NCBI RefSeq assembly: GCF_017654505.1
Contig: NC_054539.1
Coordinates: 67,919,756-67,983,755 of the forward strand
DNA length: 64,000 nucleotides
Reading direction: 5' to 3'
From: Polyodon spathula
Taxonomy: Eukaryota > Chordata > Actinopteri > Acipenseriformes > Polyodontidae
This document shows positions 24,345 to 35,170 of this stretch, piece by piece. Below the pieces are notes generated by a model. It was not told the origin of the DNA. It saw only the letters and a list, made by a program, of their open reading frames with translations, and searched no databases. Both the position numbers and the translations under genes were made by a program. Position 1 is the first letter of the stretch. Each line of letters begins with the position of its first letter.

Positions 24345-25621
24345 AGAGACTTCAAGAAGTTCATGGATGGCATTGTTTCCCATTCTTCACGGGAAAATTG
24401 TTCCAGTTCTGATAAGTTTCCTAGGGATTGTCAATGGACTGCAATCTTCAAGTCTCGCATAAATTTTCGATTGGATTCAAGTCAGGACTTTAACTGGGCC
24501 ACTCAAGAACATTAATTCTCTTCTTGTTCAACCACTCCAGTGTGACTCTGGCTTTGTGCTTCAGGTCATTGTCTTGCTGAAATGTAAATTTCTTCCCCAG
24601 TTTCAGAGTCTTGGCTGACTCAAACAGGTTTCCCTCAAGGATTCGCTTGTACTTTGCACCATCCATTCTCCCCTCTATCCTGACAAGCTTCCCAGTCCCT
24701 GTTGAAGAGAAGCATCCCCATAACAAGATGCTACCACCACCACGCTTGACAGTTGGGATGGTCTTGACTGCAGTGTTGGGCTTGCACCAGACGTAACGCA
24801 TGGAATTTAGACCGAAAAGTTTTTTGTCTCGTCTGACCACAAAACCTTTTTCCACATGTCTGCAGTATCATCTACAGGCTTTTTCCTAAACTCAATAAGT
24901 GCTTTAAGATGAGTTCTTTTTTTGAGAAATTGCTTCTTTTTTGCCACCCGTCCATACAGGTCAGCTTTGTGTAGGGACCGGCTTGTTGATATGTGAACAT
25001 TGACTCCCATCTCAGACACAGAAATGCAGCTCTTTCAAGGTCATTGTTGGCTTCAGAGTGACATCCCAAAACAGTTTCCTGCTTGCCTGGCTGCTCAGTT
25101 TGGAAGGGCGATCCGATCTGGGTAGTGTCTGGGTGGTATGATGCATCTTCCACTTCTTAATAATTGACTTCACTGTGCTGAGAGGGATAATAAGTGCCTT
25201 TGAAATGTTCTTGTACCTTTCTCCTGCTCTGTGCCTCCCTACCACTTTATCCCTGACTTGTTTTGAAAGCTCTTTGGTCTTCATGGTTGCTTTGTTGGAT
25301 CATTATGTGAGTTGCAGCTTGAAAGTCTTTATATACCTGAGGGAAATTATCTACACGTTAAACCACTTTGAATAGGACAGGCTGAAACCATTTAACTAAT
25401 TTTGTGACCTTTCAAACAAATCATTTGCAGCTGAGCTGATTTAGTGTTGCAGTAGCAAAGGGGTTATCTTCTATATGCTTTTTTTTTTTTACTTTATTGA
25501 TGTGGAGTAGTTTGTGTAGATGTTATATCTAGATTCTAATTTGAAAGAGTCGTGGAGTACGCTCAGGTCATAACAAAATGTGAAAACTTTGCAGAGGGAG
25601 GTGAATACTTCTGCAAACCAC

Positions 25622-25623
<2 letters not shown>
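24345..25623 (-). mobile_element. Tc1-like transposon, 3'-truncated, dead transposase
   Basis: The transposase starts at 25284 (MKTKELSKQVRDKV, an N-terminus typical of fish Tc1 elements). It shows the helix-turn-helix region with STVKSIIKKWK, then KVLWSDETK (first Asp), [21 protein letters not shown] (second Asp), INVLEWPS and DLNPIENL (Glu). The DDE residues are therefore all present. The reading is split over at least three frames (25284, 25019 and 24855 starts) and degrades after an EEWETMP block near 24370, short of the usual C-terminus. The right terminus CCACTG lies at 25619-25623, next to a TG/AT microsatellite that seems to have grown from the TA target site. The left inverted repeat is missing. 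Confidence 0.88.

Positions 25624-25705
<82 letters not shown>
25622..25705. repeat. Compound (TG)n(AT)n microsatellite at the Tc1 end
   Basis: Alternating TG at 25622-25640 continues as alternating AT to 25705, directly abutting the Tc1 terminus. Confidence 0.95.
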
Positions 25706-25708
<3 letters not shown>

Positions 25709-27919
25709 TTAAATATTTTGTAATCAAAGAAACTACACAATTATATGCAAAAACTACAAAGTGGTATGTAATTCAATATGTTAATGTAACATTATTCAGC
25801 AGGTTTCATTTAACTTTATGAAGCAAAATTAGTTAATTCTGTAGAGTGATACAAAATGTTTGGCCACAGCTGCAGATTGGCCTAATGACCTCTCATCATT
25901 CCCAGCAACTGTCTCAAACCAAGTGCCATTGGAAACCATGAAGTAACAGAAGCTTGTGTGTTTAATTTATAAATACACCCAGTACTGCCCACCCCACTGC
26001 CATAACTGTTCTCCTAAAGAAATAAAGGTGCTTATCAGGGATTTCTCAGTAGTTCAAGGTTGTTTATCTAACCACCCATGTCAAAGAACCACCAGAATAT
26101 AGGTGTCTCTGCATCATTCCCATTTTTCTTACAATACAAACTTGTAGAGTTCATTAAAATGTGTGTCAGTGGACATGACCTATGACAACCCATGACTGTT
26201 CAGCATAACACATTTGGAAACAAGAAAGTATATCGTAAAACACTAAGCAGGTAGCTGTACTTGATCTCATTGATGTTGTGCAAACAACTATAAAGTAATG
26301 GTCTGAAAATAATGAATGCACTTTCAGCTATTTCCTGTAATGAAGGGTAAGAGGAATATTCTGTTCTGATTAGTGCGGTGGTTGTGTTGATATAAATACC
26401 TTTAACCTCTCTGCTTTTCCCCCCAAATAAATAATATGGTGGGATTCTACCAGAACACAAAATACTAAATAGAAAACCATCAATTAGTTTCAAGAAAAAT
26501 TACAGGGAGAAGTCACGAGTTTAAAACCCAAAGCCACAGATGTTAAAAGCGGCAATTTCCTGGAATTGTAGAATGAAGCTTCTAGGAAATGACACTTTCT
26601 GCCTCTATTACTGTTTAAGACAGCCAAATTGGTGACAGAAATAGCCTTGATACAAATAAACAGGAAATAGAAACTTCCAACAGAAAGCAACTGACATCTG
26701 CAAATCAACAGTGTTGATCTTAGGGTAATACTGTTTTTTGTTCATTGGACCTTCAGACCTTTTTTGTTCTAAAAAAAAAAAAAAGTCTTACAGTGAGATA
26801 ATACTATGAGGGAGGCACTGAATATGTTATCTAAAGCTGTTACATATTATACTTAATTTATTTTATTTTATTTTTTTTTTTTTGGGGGGGGGGGGGTACA
26901 GTAAAGCTTCTGCATATAAAACATACATGACATGTAATATTTTCCACTATAAAAACATAAATTAATTAAATTAGGCATGACATGATTATATAATGGAAAC
27001 CCCCAGCTCCAACAATAATTGGTGTTGCCAATACTGATAACTTTCTACAAAGAATGAGCAGGCTGATCTTTCTTGCCATGAAAGCTATAGTATATTATCC
27101 TGAACAGGTTCACTTTTTAAAACAAATAAACATGTTCAGCTTTAATCATCTTAAAAACCAAGTCACTGTAGGTATTATTCAGCGTTTGAGATATTTTACA
27201 TGTCGTAACATTCAGAATTTTTGGATTAAAAGAACACACACAAAACAGAAGCACGTCATTTAATCATCATTAGTTTACTCATAGGTTAATCTTTATGTCT
27301 TCTCTTTAATGGATTTAGTAGCTGGTTTTTCATGTGTATGGATTGTAAGATGTCATATACATTACGTCATCATGTGCTGCTTTAAAGGTTCACAGTACAA
27401 AAGTGACCTCTAGTGGTTGATGCAGTTCTGCCTTATATTTTTCTTAAAACCACAATGATTTGGCATTCTTGACTTAAAAATATTTGTACGGTAAAACAGC
27501 TGGGCTTCATTTGAGAAAATAGACTAAATATAAATTACAAACAGAACAAATTGTATCACCAATTCATTGTTTAATAATATATACAAATGGGTTCTCTGAT
27601 ATTAACATCAAATCACCATCACGCCTGCACTGTTTACTCCAAAAAATGTCAACTCACAATGTCCTGCTGGATGCTTGAATTTGCCATATAAAGATGTACT
27701 GTTGCTGTTTGTAATGTCGAGGCAGTGATCCTCAATTGATAGTTGTTATGCAAAATACTGGATTAAGAGTTATATCACATTGTTAGTGCCTCTTTCAATT
27801 TTAATATCTACACATTAGATCTCTCAGGAGACTATACAATTTTCAACTAGTTCCATTCAGGTGGATGTTCATTAGAAATGCCCTGAAATTGTAATCTTTG
27901 ATGTACAGTCAAAATAGTG

Positions 27920-27920
<1 letters not shown>
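25706..27920. other. Noncoding stretch
   Basis: No gene recognised. It includes a T run followed by a G13 run at about 26871-26896. Confidence 0.5.
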
Positions 27921-27966
<46 letters not shown>

Positions 27967-28008
27967 ACCCCCCCCACCCCCCCCCCCCCCCCCCCCCCCC
28001 ACCCCCCC
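27921..28008. repeat. 88-bp C-rich homopolymer tract
   Basis: C46, A, C8, A, C24, A, C7 on the plus strand. Only three non-C bases interrupt it. On the minus strand it is poly-G and could form stacked G-quadruplexes. Open frames through it (poly-Pro or poly-Gly) are artefacts. Confidence 0.95.
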
Positions 28009-28009
28009 T

Positions 28010-29385
28010 TTGTGACTGAAATCAGTGTAATAATTAGGTTTACTGTTATCATGTGTTCTTTTCATATTTTCTCAGGCCCATATGCGTTATGTTTCTTCAT
28101 ATATTTTGTGATAGACAAGGCGTTTTTTGTCTTGCTAGTGAACAACCTACTTACTGATGCTTCTGGCCTTTACCAATGCCAAAACTCTATTTCTATTTGT
28201 TTGATTATTATTTTAAACCAGAAATTAGTAAGAACTTAATCATCAGGCACTCAAGTCCTGTGCTTATACTTAGAAACAAACCTGAAAAAGTGATAACCAC
28301 AGTAGCAAATATATTTCAGTACCACCAACCTAGTTACACAGCATGTTGGTAGGGTCTTACTTTTTGACCTACATTATCAGGATCAAGTTTTGATCACTCA
28401 TATCAGAATTTTATCAGAGATATGCATGTAAAATACAGATGTCGACGTTACTGTTTATGCTATAATGACCATACACTAATCTTATTTAATTATTATTCGG
28501 TATTTATTCACAGTCCATTTTACGTTAGTCTTGTACACATACTGTACAGATGGTTGCACAGAGCTCAATTAGCACTAGTCTTGGACCATCATAACTAAAA
28601 TCTATCTTGCATTTATTTATAAAATAACATTAACTCTGCATTGAAGCAGTGAGCAGAACTGAACTGTCTCTGTGAGGCAAAAGACATGATCTGTGAGCGC
28701 TGCATAGAGGGAAGCTGTAACACGTGAGGGAAGCCTTAATGAGTAAGGTGAACGTTTGAAGCCAATGGTGATTGCAGCTGCAGAAAAAAAAGGATGAAAA
28801 AAATTTAGAAAAAAAAAAATTCCTGTGCGAGAGGTTTTTTATTTTTTTTGAGACAATATCATTAATATCGTCACCCATTTAAAGACCACCATCCAGATTC
28901 ATTCACGTGTTTCTGTGAAACCAAAGTATGATGGAAGCGGAGCAAAATATAAATCTGAACAGAGAAGTTAACTTTACATTAACTGAGTTTCTGGAAATCA
29001 AAATATAGCAAGGCTCACCTGAAACATAGTAAAATTACAAATGCCCTCGCTTATTTTAAGTGCATGTATATGCAGCCATAAGTTGATACATGCAAGTTGT
29101 ATGTAATTATTGATTTTAAACGATATGCTTGCTTTTAAGTTAATGTCATTGTTTAATTTTGATCCTAAATTTTACGCTGGCAAAGCAGGAGTGTTTCTCT
29201 AACATAAAAACACAATTATTGTTATTTCTAAAATAAAAATATATAGAGTACACTAAATTACTGTAGAGATGCTTATTTTTCAGCTAAACTTCTATAATGT
29301 GAAATAAAGCCTCACGGTTTTAAACTTCACATTGTATTCAATTGGTCAATTGCTGTACTCTCTTCTCTTTAAGCTGGCTGTGCTT
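28010..29385. other. Noncoding stretch left of the DDX1 relic
   Basis: No gene recognised. This lies where sequence downstream of DDX1 would be, but no 3' UTR feature could be identified with confidence. Confidence 0.4.
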
Positions 29386-29388
29386 CTA

Positions 29389-29515
29389 TCAGAAGGTCCT
29401 GAACAGTTGGTCGGGCAGGTAGCCAAAACGCAGGAAAGATGTTTGATCCTCCTTTTCAAGGGCAGCCAACTCTTGTACTGTAGGTGCCAAAACATCCACA
29501 TGTTGTAAAACCCAC
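29389..29515 (-). pseudogene. DDX1: DDX1 last coding exon (C-terminus)
   Basis: An AG acceptor (CTCTTGGCAG) precedes the exon at 29515. The translation [17 protein letters not shown], then [11 protein letters not shown], then DQLFRTF and a stop (TGA, 29389-29391) is nearly identical to the conserved DDX1 C-terminus. The first part (GGFY, from GGTGGGTTTTAC) lies in a different frame. A deletion of about four bases where the family reads YKGH explains this. So the exon is recognisable but frameshifted at its start. Confidence 0.9.
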
Positions 29516-30259
29516 CTGCCAAGAGAAGAAAAACAAACTGAACAACTTGGCTGAGACACATTGTCAACAGCGATGAACTTGCACTGCACAATAATACATA
29601 TATAAAGAAGTTACAGGTGCATGGATTGCCTGCAGTATTCTACAGAAAACATTCAGATTATTTTGACTTTAAGATGGAAAGCTTGTTAATTCCACTGCCA
29701 TTGCATGCACATATGAAATGTAGGTTCCACAAGTGAGTGTAGATTATCTGTTTAAGAGTTTAAGATTCCTTCAAGCTTTCAGTTATTTGTAGCCGTAGAC
29801 ACTCTGAAATACTATCAATCTGTGAGCTAAATAAACATGATGATGCCTTTACTTGCACCAACAATGATAACATTTCCGTAAAGAACTACATATATATTTT
29901 AAACTGTATTAAAACAGCAGAAAATGGGCTTAGGCAAAAAATAAATAAATAAATAAATACAAACAAACTAACACAATACCCGCGTGCACTGATTTGTCTT
30001 CATAAGGGTTACCACAAGACTGGCAGAGGCTAGTATGCAATTATATTTAATTTTAATATTCATTTAGAATTGTTATAGTGGTGCTTGCTTCTGTAATAAA
30101 AGTTCAGGAAATTTTCCCTACTATCAAACCCTTTGTTCAATCATAAAAACTACATGAAATAAACTCTCATTGAATAACTCATGAGCTGAAACTTTGTGAA
30201 CAGGGTCTAAACCTCTGTAAAGCAGAGAAGGATCACTTTAGCAACAGTTACAGTTTTAC

Positions 30260-30347
30260 CTGGAGCCTCTTTCTGTTGGAAGTGATCTGAGGGATCTTGC
30301 TATAGACTCTCAATGAAATCTAAATATCATGCAGATAACAGCCCATC
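30260..30347 (-). pseudogene. DDX1: DDX1 exon after the DEAD box, with stop and frameshift
   Basis: Acceptor TCCTACAG is followed by GATGGGCTGTTATCT (D-G-L-L-S), the fourth residue of DEAD and what follows. Codon seven is TGA (30327-30329) where the family has Gly in the QGY motif. After DFIE one base is missing (about 30305), after which the frame gives YSKIPQITSNRKRLQ, matching the DDX1 segment before motif III. The donor CAG|GTAAAAC is intact. Confidence 0.88.
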
Positions 30348-30475
30348 CTGTAGGAAATAAATAACAGATAGCACACTGTTTTGATATATCTAATGTATAA
30401 TACTTATTGATGATCTTTTAAAAAATATCATCACATTAAAAATAATTGTACAATTAAGTTACACTCAATACATAC

Positions 30476-30574
30476 AACTTCATCCAGCACAAGGAATTGA
30501 ACTTGAGAAACGCTGATCTTCCCTGTTGATATCAGATCATCAACTCGACCAGGCATTCCCACAATTATATCAAC
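30476..30574 (-). pseudogene. DDX1: DDX1 exon with motif Ib and most of the DEAD box
   Basis: Ninety-nine bases, 33 codons, phase 0 at both ends, with acceptor TTTAACAG and donor GTATGT. The translation [14 protein letters not shown], then [14 protein letters not shown], then VLDEV matches DDX1 around motifs Ib and II. The family reads VVGTPGR, so Thr is Met here. The exon ends in D-E-V where DEAD needs D-E-A; the final D lies in the next exon. The frame is open. Confidence 0.92.
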
Positions 30575-30694
30575 CTGTTAAATATAAATTATTTCAATTT
30601 AAACAAAACCCTTATAATCCTTGATGAGCAAGCCAAATCCCACTTTAAATGTGGCTTTACTGTTATCTAACAAGCTAAACAACAGAAGAAATAC

Positions 30695-31720
30695 ATCTAC
30701 ATCAGATCTACAGCAGCATCCAATCGCATTTGTTGTCCCAATGACAGAATATGGTTCCGGTGCAGGATCTTGTCCGGACCCTTTCCATTTTCAGACTTCA
30801 ATTTATAGACAGGCAGGTCTGACATCTGACTCTCCACTATGTATGGACTGGAGTTCCATCTGTCAGCCAGTTTATGTTTCCCTTGGAAACTCAGATTCCG
30901 ATCAGCACTTTGTCACCAGACTTTAGACAGTGATATTGCAATTTTTGTTCATATCTGTCTTTATTGTGCTTGTTCATCTTATCAGCTGTAGCTTGAGCCA
31001 GTTTATAAGATTCTTGCAACTCTCGTTTCATTTTGGAGACATGCTTCAGGTACAAGGTGTCAGATGTACCGTCGGCAGACACTCCAAAACACAAGTCCAT
31101 GGGCAATCTTGCTTCACACCCGAACATTGGAAAATATGGGGAGTGACCCGTAGATCCATTCTGGGTGCAATTATAAGCATGCACTAGATAACTTAGATGT
31201 TGACTTAATTTTAACATTTGCTTAGGTTCTAGCGCACCTAACATGTCAAGCAATGTTCTGTTGAATCTTTCAGGTTGAAGGTCCCCTTGAGGATGATAAG
31301 GTGAAGTCCGGGACTTTTTCACTCCCAGCATACTCAGGAGCTCATGGATTAGCCTGCTCTCGAAATCTCGGCCTTGGTCTGAGTGCATTCTTTTGGGCAA
31401 CCCATACTGTATGAAGTATTTCTCCCACAGCACTTTCACTACAGTGGTAGCTTTCTGGTTTTTAGTAGGAAATGCGTAATGTGTAAACTGGTCAGTGATT
31501 AACAACACATTGGAATCAGGTTCAATAGAGAAAAAGTGCATGCAAACTAAATCCGTAGGCCCCCCACTATGCATGTGAGAAAGAGGAACAGCTATTTTTG
31601 ACAATGTCTTTCTCTGTATACAGCGAGCACAGGTCTACATCTAACTTCATACTTGGCCAGTAGAATCTGTCACGCAGTAGGTTATATGTCTTGTCAAAAC
31701 CCTACAAGGTCTTGCAGAGA
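30695..31720 (-). pseudogene. Integrase region of gypsy relic B
   Basis: A degraded zinc-binding part (LLRDRFYWPSM, near 31690) is followed by a long open frame, 31604 to 30891. Core motifs are TDLVCMHFFSIEPD, LLITDQFTHYAF, HSDQGRDFESRL and PERFNRTLLDML. A C-terminal RWNSSPYIVESQ-type block continues to about 30695 after a one-base frameshift near 30892. Integrase inserts the element's cDNA with a D,D,E triad. The second Asp (SDQG) and Glu (PERFN) are present, but the first, normally C-M-D-F, is His (codon 31536-31538). Confidence 0.88.
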
Positions 31721-32119
31721 CGGTAGTATAGTATTTAAGAACTGGTTTTGGTAGTAGAATTTTTTTTTCTGATAGATTGATCTGTTAATTTGACAACTCT
31801 GTATTGCAGTCCTTGTTCAATTTTTTACTTGTCCCACTCTAGTAGCAGGAGTAGAATGTCAGTGTGATATGTCTTGACAATGCCATTGACGTCTCTTTGT
31901 CGAACAGCTAACCACACCTCCCCTATACATGTCTCTCCTTTCTGAGACACTTGCAGGTCTGAAGAGCTGAGGTTTAGGCAATTGTTGTGTGTTTAGGGCA
32001 GTGAGATGACAGTATGTCCTGGGCACAGCAAGCACTGATGTTCCCATCTGTTCAATTACACGGGCTGGTGGTAATTTATGGGGTTTTTTTTAACAGGTGG
32101 ATGATGTCTGACAAAGAGT

Positions 32120-32665
32120 TCAAACCCCAAGGGCAGAGATTTCTTTCCACTCATCATCAGGAGATGGACTGGAATGAGGACGCCATGACAGTGCATCTGC
32201 ATCCAAATCTCGTCTTCCAGGTCTGTACCGCAAACTGTCATAGGTGGACAGGGCAGCTAACCATTTGTGTCCTGTGGCATCCAACTTTGCTGATGTCAAG
32301 ATGTATGTCAGGGGGTTGTTGTCGGTCCTCACCTTGAACTGGGCTCCGTACAGATAATCATGAAGTTTGTCTATAGTTGCCCACTTCAACGCCAAGAACT
32401 CCAACTTATGAGAAGGGTAGTTCTTCTCAGATGGTGACAGGCTTTGGCTGATGAAGACAACTGGAAGCAGTCTTTCAACTTGGTCTTGATATAGTACACC
32501 TCCTAATCCCTCTAGGCCAGCATCTATATGTAGCACATATGGGTTCAGTGGATCTGCGAATGCCAAGAATTGCACTATAGTCAGGCAGGTCTTCACTGTC
32601 TGGAAAACAGCTTCACACTTCTTATCCCATCTAGGTCCGAAAGGTTCAGATGGTCTGAAGTACAT
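32120..32665 (-). pseudogene. RNase H region of gypsy relic B
   Basis: The minus-strand frame shows YVLHIDAGLEGLGGVLYQ, SHKLEFLALKWA, VRTDNNPLTYIL and DLDADALSWRP, which carry the four acidic positions of gypsy RNase H. The domain removes the RNA strand during reverse transcription. The part upstream (PTLRSFLGFYGYYRHFVKDY, 32787-32710) is the connection after the polymerase. This is the best-preserved segment of the element, but it is cut off from the polymerase by frame changes and the MITE. Confidence 0.87.
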
Positions 32666-32900
32666 CCCATTAGGTGGTGCATCAGGTTTCTTCCCATTCC
32701 TGATTCAAAGTTTGACATACACATATAATCTTTCACAAAGTGGCGGTAGTAACCGTAGAAGCCCAGGAAAGAACGTAGGGTTGGCAAAGTCTGAGGACTA
32801 GGTCAGGTGGTTACAGCCTCAACCTTAAATGGATCAGTGGCAATGCCATGGTCCTGCAAAATTGACATTTGTCTAGTGACAGTTTCAGACCTTCTTTTAA

Positions 32901-33509
32901 CTCTTTGCGGTCCATTTATTCAGCTCCTGTCAGGCACGTCAGGTCCAATTTATTTTCACATGCACTGTTTATTTTACACACACTGTTTAAAATATTTTTT
33001 TCCTAGTAAAGCCCAGTTTAACGGGCATTGCAATCCTAAAGGACATCAGTACTGCATCTCCAGCCAAGCCCCACCCCGTGTTCGCTGTATTTTTCACACA
33101 CCTCTTTATAGACCTGCATACTGATAAATCCTTCCTTGATCACTCGTTTTATCACCAAATGCGATCTAAGGCATTATTTTATTACTGTAGCATCTCAAAA
33201 AGCTCTGCAAATGTTTGTGATATTCTTTGAGCGCTGGATGCGGAAGCAGCTACTGCCTTTGTTTATATCTGCTTATCTCTGTATGTCATAGCTGTTAGGG
33301 CTATTGCTCACACTGCCCTTTTTTTCAGTTTCATTCAGCTCCTGTCAGTCTCACTCGGCCATTTAATAGTTTTCTCTGCTTTATCTGGAGAAAAAACAAC
33401 TAGAGACCTGTGCTTTACGTCTTTTCGATGATGTTGGACAGGGTCCAACATTAGACTGGAAAGGGAAAATCATAATGTCGTACATGGTCCGACATTGGAC
33501 CACATAGGG
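32901..33509. mobile_element. piggyBac-like MITE, copy 2, inside gypsy pol
   Basis: A 609-bp unit is flanked by TTAA at 32897-32900 and 33510-33513. The ends CTCTTTGCGGTCC and (reverse complement) CCCTATGTGGTCC match those of copy 1 at 8903-9393. The gypsy polymerase reading stops exactly at one side and resumes at the other, so the MITE came later than the retrotransposon. It has no transposase frame. Confidence 0.88.
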
Positions 33510-33513
33510 TTAA

Positions 33514-33965
33514 TCTGTCAAGAACTTTGAGCAAATGTTCTTTGTGCTCTTCTAGCGTTCTGCCAAAGATTAATAGGTCGTCAAGGTAGACTAATACCTC
33601 TAAAAAGTTAATGCCCCCAACCTTACATTTTATTATTCTTTGGAAGGTTGCAGGGGCTCCACAAATCCCTTGAGGCATATGGGCAGTTAAATGTATTTTT
33701 CTCCTTGTTGGCTGAGCTCATTGGAATTTGATAGTAGCCACTTCTGAGGTCCAACACACTAAACCATTTGCTTCTGCTCAAACAGTTCAGGGCATCCTTC
33801 ATCCATGGCATGGTGTGTCTGTTGAGGGTTTCTGTAGTCAACACACACTCTAATCATGTCAGTCTTCTTCCGTACCACCATTATTGGAGAGGCGGGTGGA
33901 CTTCTGGACTCAGAGATGATCCCAGGAGATTTGAGATCTTGCAGATGTTTTCTCATGTCTTCCAT
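33514..33965 (-). pseudogene. Reverse transcriptase region of gypsy relic B
   Basis: In three frames, the minus strand gives [51 protein letters not shown] and VLVYLDDLLIFG. YLDD is the polymerase active site and is intact. The coding runs to KVLDRL, where a TTAA-flanked MITE begins (33510). The matching next segment (KEGLKLSLDKCQFC) starts at the far side near 32896. An internal deletion follows CQFC. Confidence 0.87.
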
Positions 33966-34067
33966 GTTGGTGGGAGCCAGTCAACGAGCCTTTTCCAGGA
34001 ACGGCCTGGAATCGTTCAGTCTTATCTCATGTTAAGTGCTCATGTTAAGTTATCTCATGTTAATTTC

Positions 34068-35170
34068 TCAGTCTGACGTCTCTTCCACTCTTCTGGCACA
34101 GTCAAAACAGGCAGGTGTCAATTTCATAAGTGGCTCGCTAGCACTCTCAATGTTTGGTGAAGCCAATATATCAACAGGGAACAGATGAGCAATGGAGGTT
34201 CCACGTCGCAATGTTACTTCTGTAGTAGAGACATTTCGGCTAGCTGACATGACAGTGGCAGTCTGTACTTCAGGCCTCACTAGTAAGCTCTAGTACGTCA
34301 AGAAATTAAGTCTCCTCTGGATGGTCCACTAACAGTATGTCGTCAGCAGGCAAGCAGGGAACTTTGGAATTCCAGTTACTTGTAACAGTCTCCTAGGTGG
34401 CAAAGTAGCAGCGGTCAGAAGGCATGTAACTTGGTTAGTTAACCCCTTCACCTCTGGCTTCAGGCTTTCCAGTTCAGATACAGCAGCAGCAGGAGCTGTT
34501 CTGACAACAGACGTAGTGACAGAGCTCTTCACAGCACCTTTGTTCCAAATCAGGTCCTCCTCCTCTCTCACCTTGCATAGCAGCTTGGAAAAAGAAGGGG
34601 AGTCTTGGAATTTCTGTGTCAAACGAAGACACAGCGACACCATATCATGGGTGAGCGATCCTTTACAACCTGTTCTATTCGGGTGCGGTTCATGTCTTCC
34701 ACGACAATCACTCCCTTTTGAAACACTCTGTGCAACAGCTTATCTGAGCAATACAAATACGTGGAGAGCTTTTCTCATTGCTCTTGAAAAGTGTACCTAA
34801 ACTTCACTAACAAGTCAGGGCCACTTTCAGTTGTACCATAAGCAGTTTCCAATAAAAATAAGTAATCCCCGACAGTAGCAGATGGATTTCCTATTTTTTT
34901 AAATCTGATAAAGTCAGGTGCAGGACCCTTCATGCTTTTTCACACTGCCGGAAGGAACATTGCCACTCTTCCAATATGTGAGTCGCTTGTTTAACCCAGG
35001 CGTCATATTCCTCCTCACCACTAGGAAAACATATGTAATTTCCTGTAACTATGCCCTTCCAATGATGGTAGTAACCAGATCTCGGTTTAAATGAACAACA
35101 GGAGAACAGCTCACTTGGTTAACCATCCTCCTTACATCCGCTAACGTTTTGCTTTTATTTGAATTAAAAA
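34068..35170 (-). pseudogene. gag and protease-like region of gypsy relic B
   Basis: From right to left the gag relic shows a DVRRMVNQ...RDLVTTIIG start. Next come EEEYDAWVKQATHILEEWQC, GNPSATV, TTESGPDLLVKF and a SPSFSKLLCKVREEED end. A fragment at 34280-34068 (RRGTSIAHLFPVDIL) may be the protease/linker. The gag resembles that of the gypsy lineage from which vertebrate PNMA/Mart genes derive; that is from memory. Several frameshifts are present. Confidence 0.7.

Larger units (their letters stand above)
29389..30574 (-). pseudogene. DDX1: DDX1 relic (DEAD-box RNA helicase), three exons left
   Basis: Three minus-strand segments with splice signals match DDX1, an ATP-dependent RNA helicase of about 740 residues that acts in tRNA splicing and RNA processing. 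They are 30476-30574 (motif Ib to II), 30260-30347 (just after motif II) and 29389-29515 (the C-terminus). The order and strand are right. However, exons for roughly 300 residues between the second and third segments, including the helicase C-domain, have no room in the 745-bp gap. The N-terminal half is not visible to the right either, where a gypsy relic sits instead. A TGA, two frameshifts and a DEAD-to-DEVD change show loss of function. NBAS lies divergently at 37594, which is the normal vertebrate neighbour order and supports orthology or a duplicated locus rather than a processed copy. The retained introns rule out a processed pseudogene. Confidence 0.88.
30690..35170 (-). mobile_element. 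Ty3/gypsy retrotransposon relic, gag-pol, no LTRs seen
   Basis: Right to left, the order is gag (about 35170-34330), a protease-like part (34280-34068), reverse transcriptase (33965-33520, then on past an insertion at 32896-32600), RNase H (32600-32120) and integrase (31720-30695). This is the standard gypsy order. Gag is recognised by EEEYDAWVKQATHILEEWQC and by SFSKLLCKVREEED. The copy is broken by frameshifts and stops and by a 609-bp piggyBac-like MITE. It begins about 115 bp from the DDX1 exon at 30574, so it replaces or displaces the region where upstream DDX1 exons would be. No LTR was found at either side, so the element is truncated at both ends. Confidence 0.88.

Noticed and set aside
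25489..25821. Open frames of alternating Ile-Tyr (also at 48046-48106 and 53053-53304)
   Set aside because: Translations of (AT)n microsatellites, not genes.
27847..28239. Open frames with long poly-Gly or poly-Pro through the C-rich tract
   Set aside because: They exist only because a homopolymer lacks stop codons; there is no start context, splice signal or similarity.
30150..30240. Possible DDX1 exon for the motif III (S-A-T) region
   Set aside because: After several indels a few residues can be made to fit, but the match is too weak to claim.
31859..32337. Plus-strand and short minus-strand frames across the gypsy relic
   Set aside because: They are antisense or off-frame shadows of the gypsy pol coding strand.
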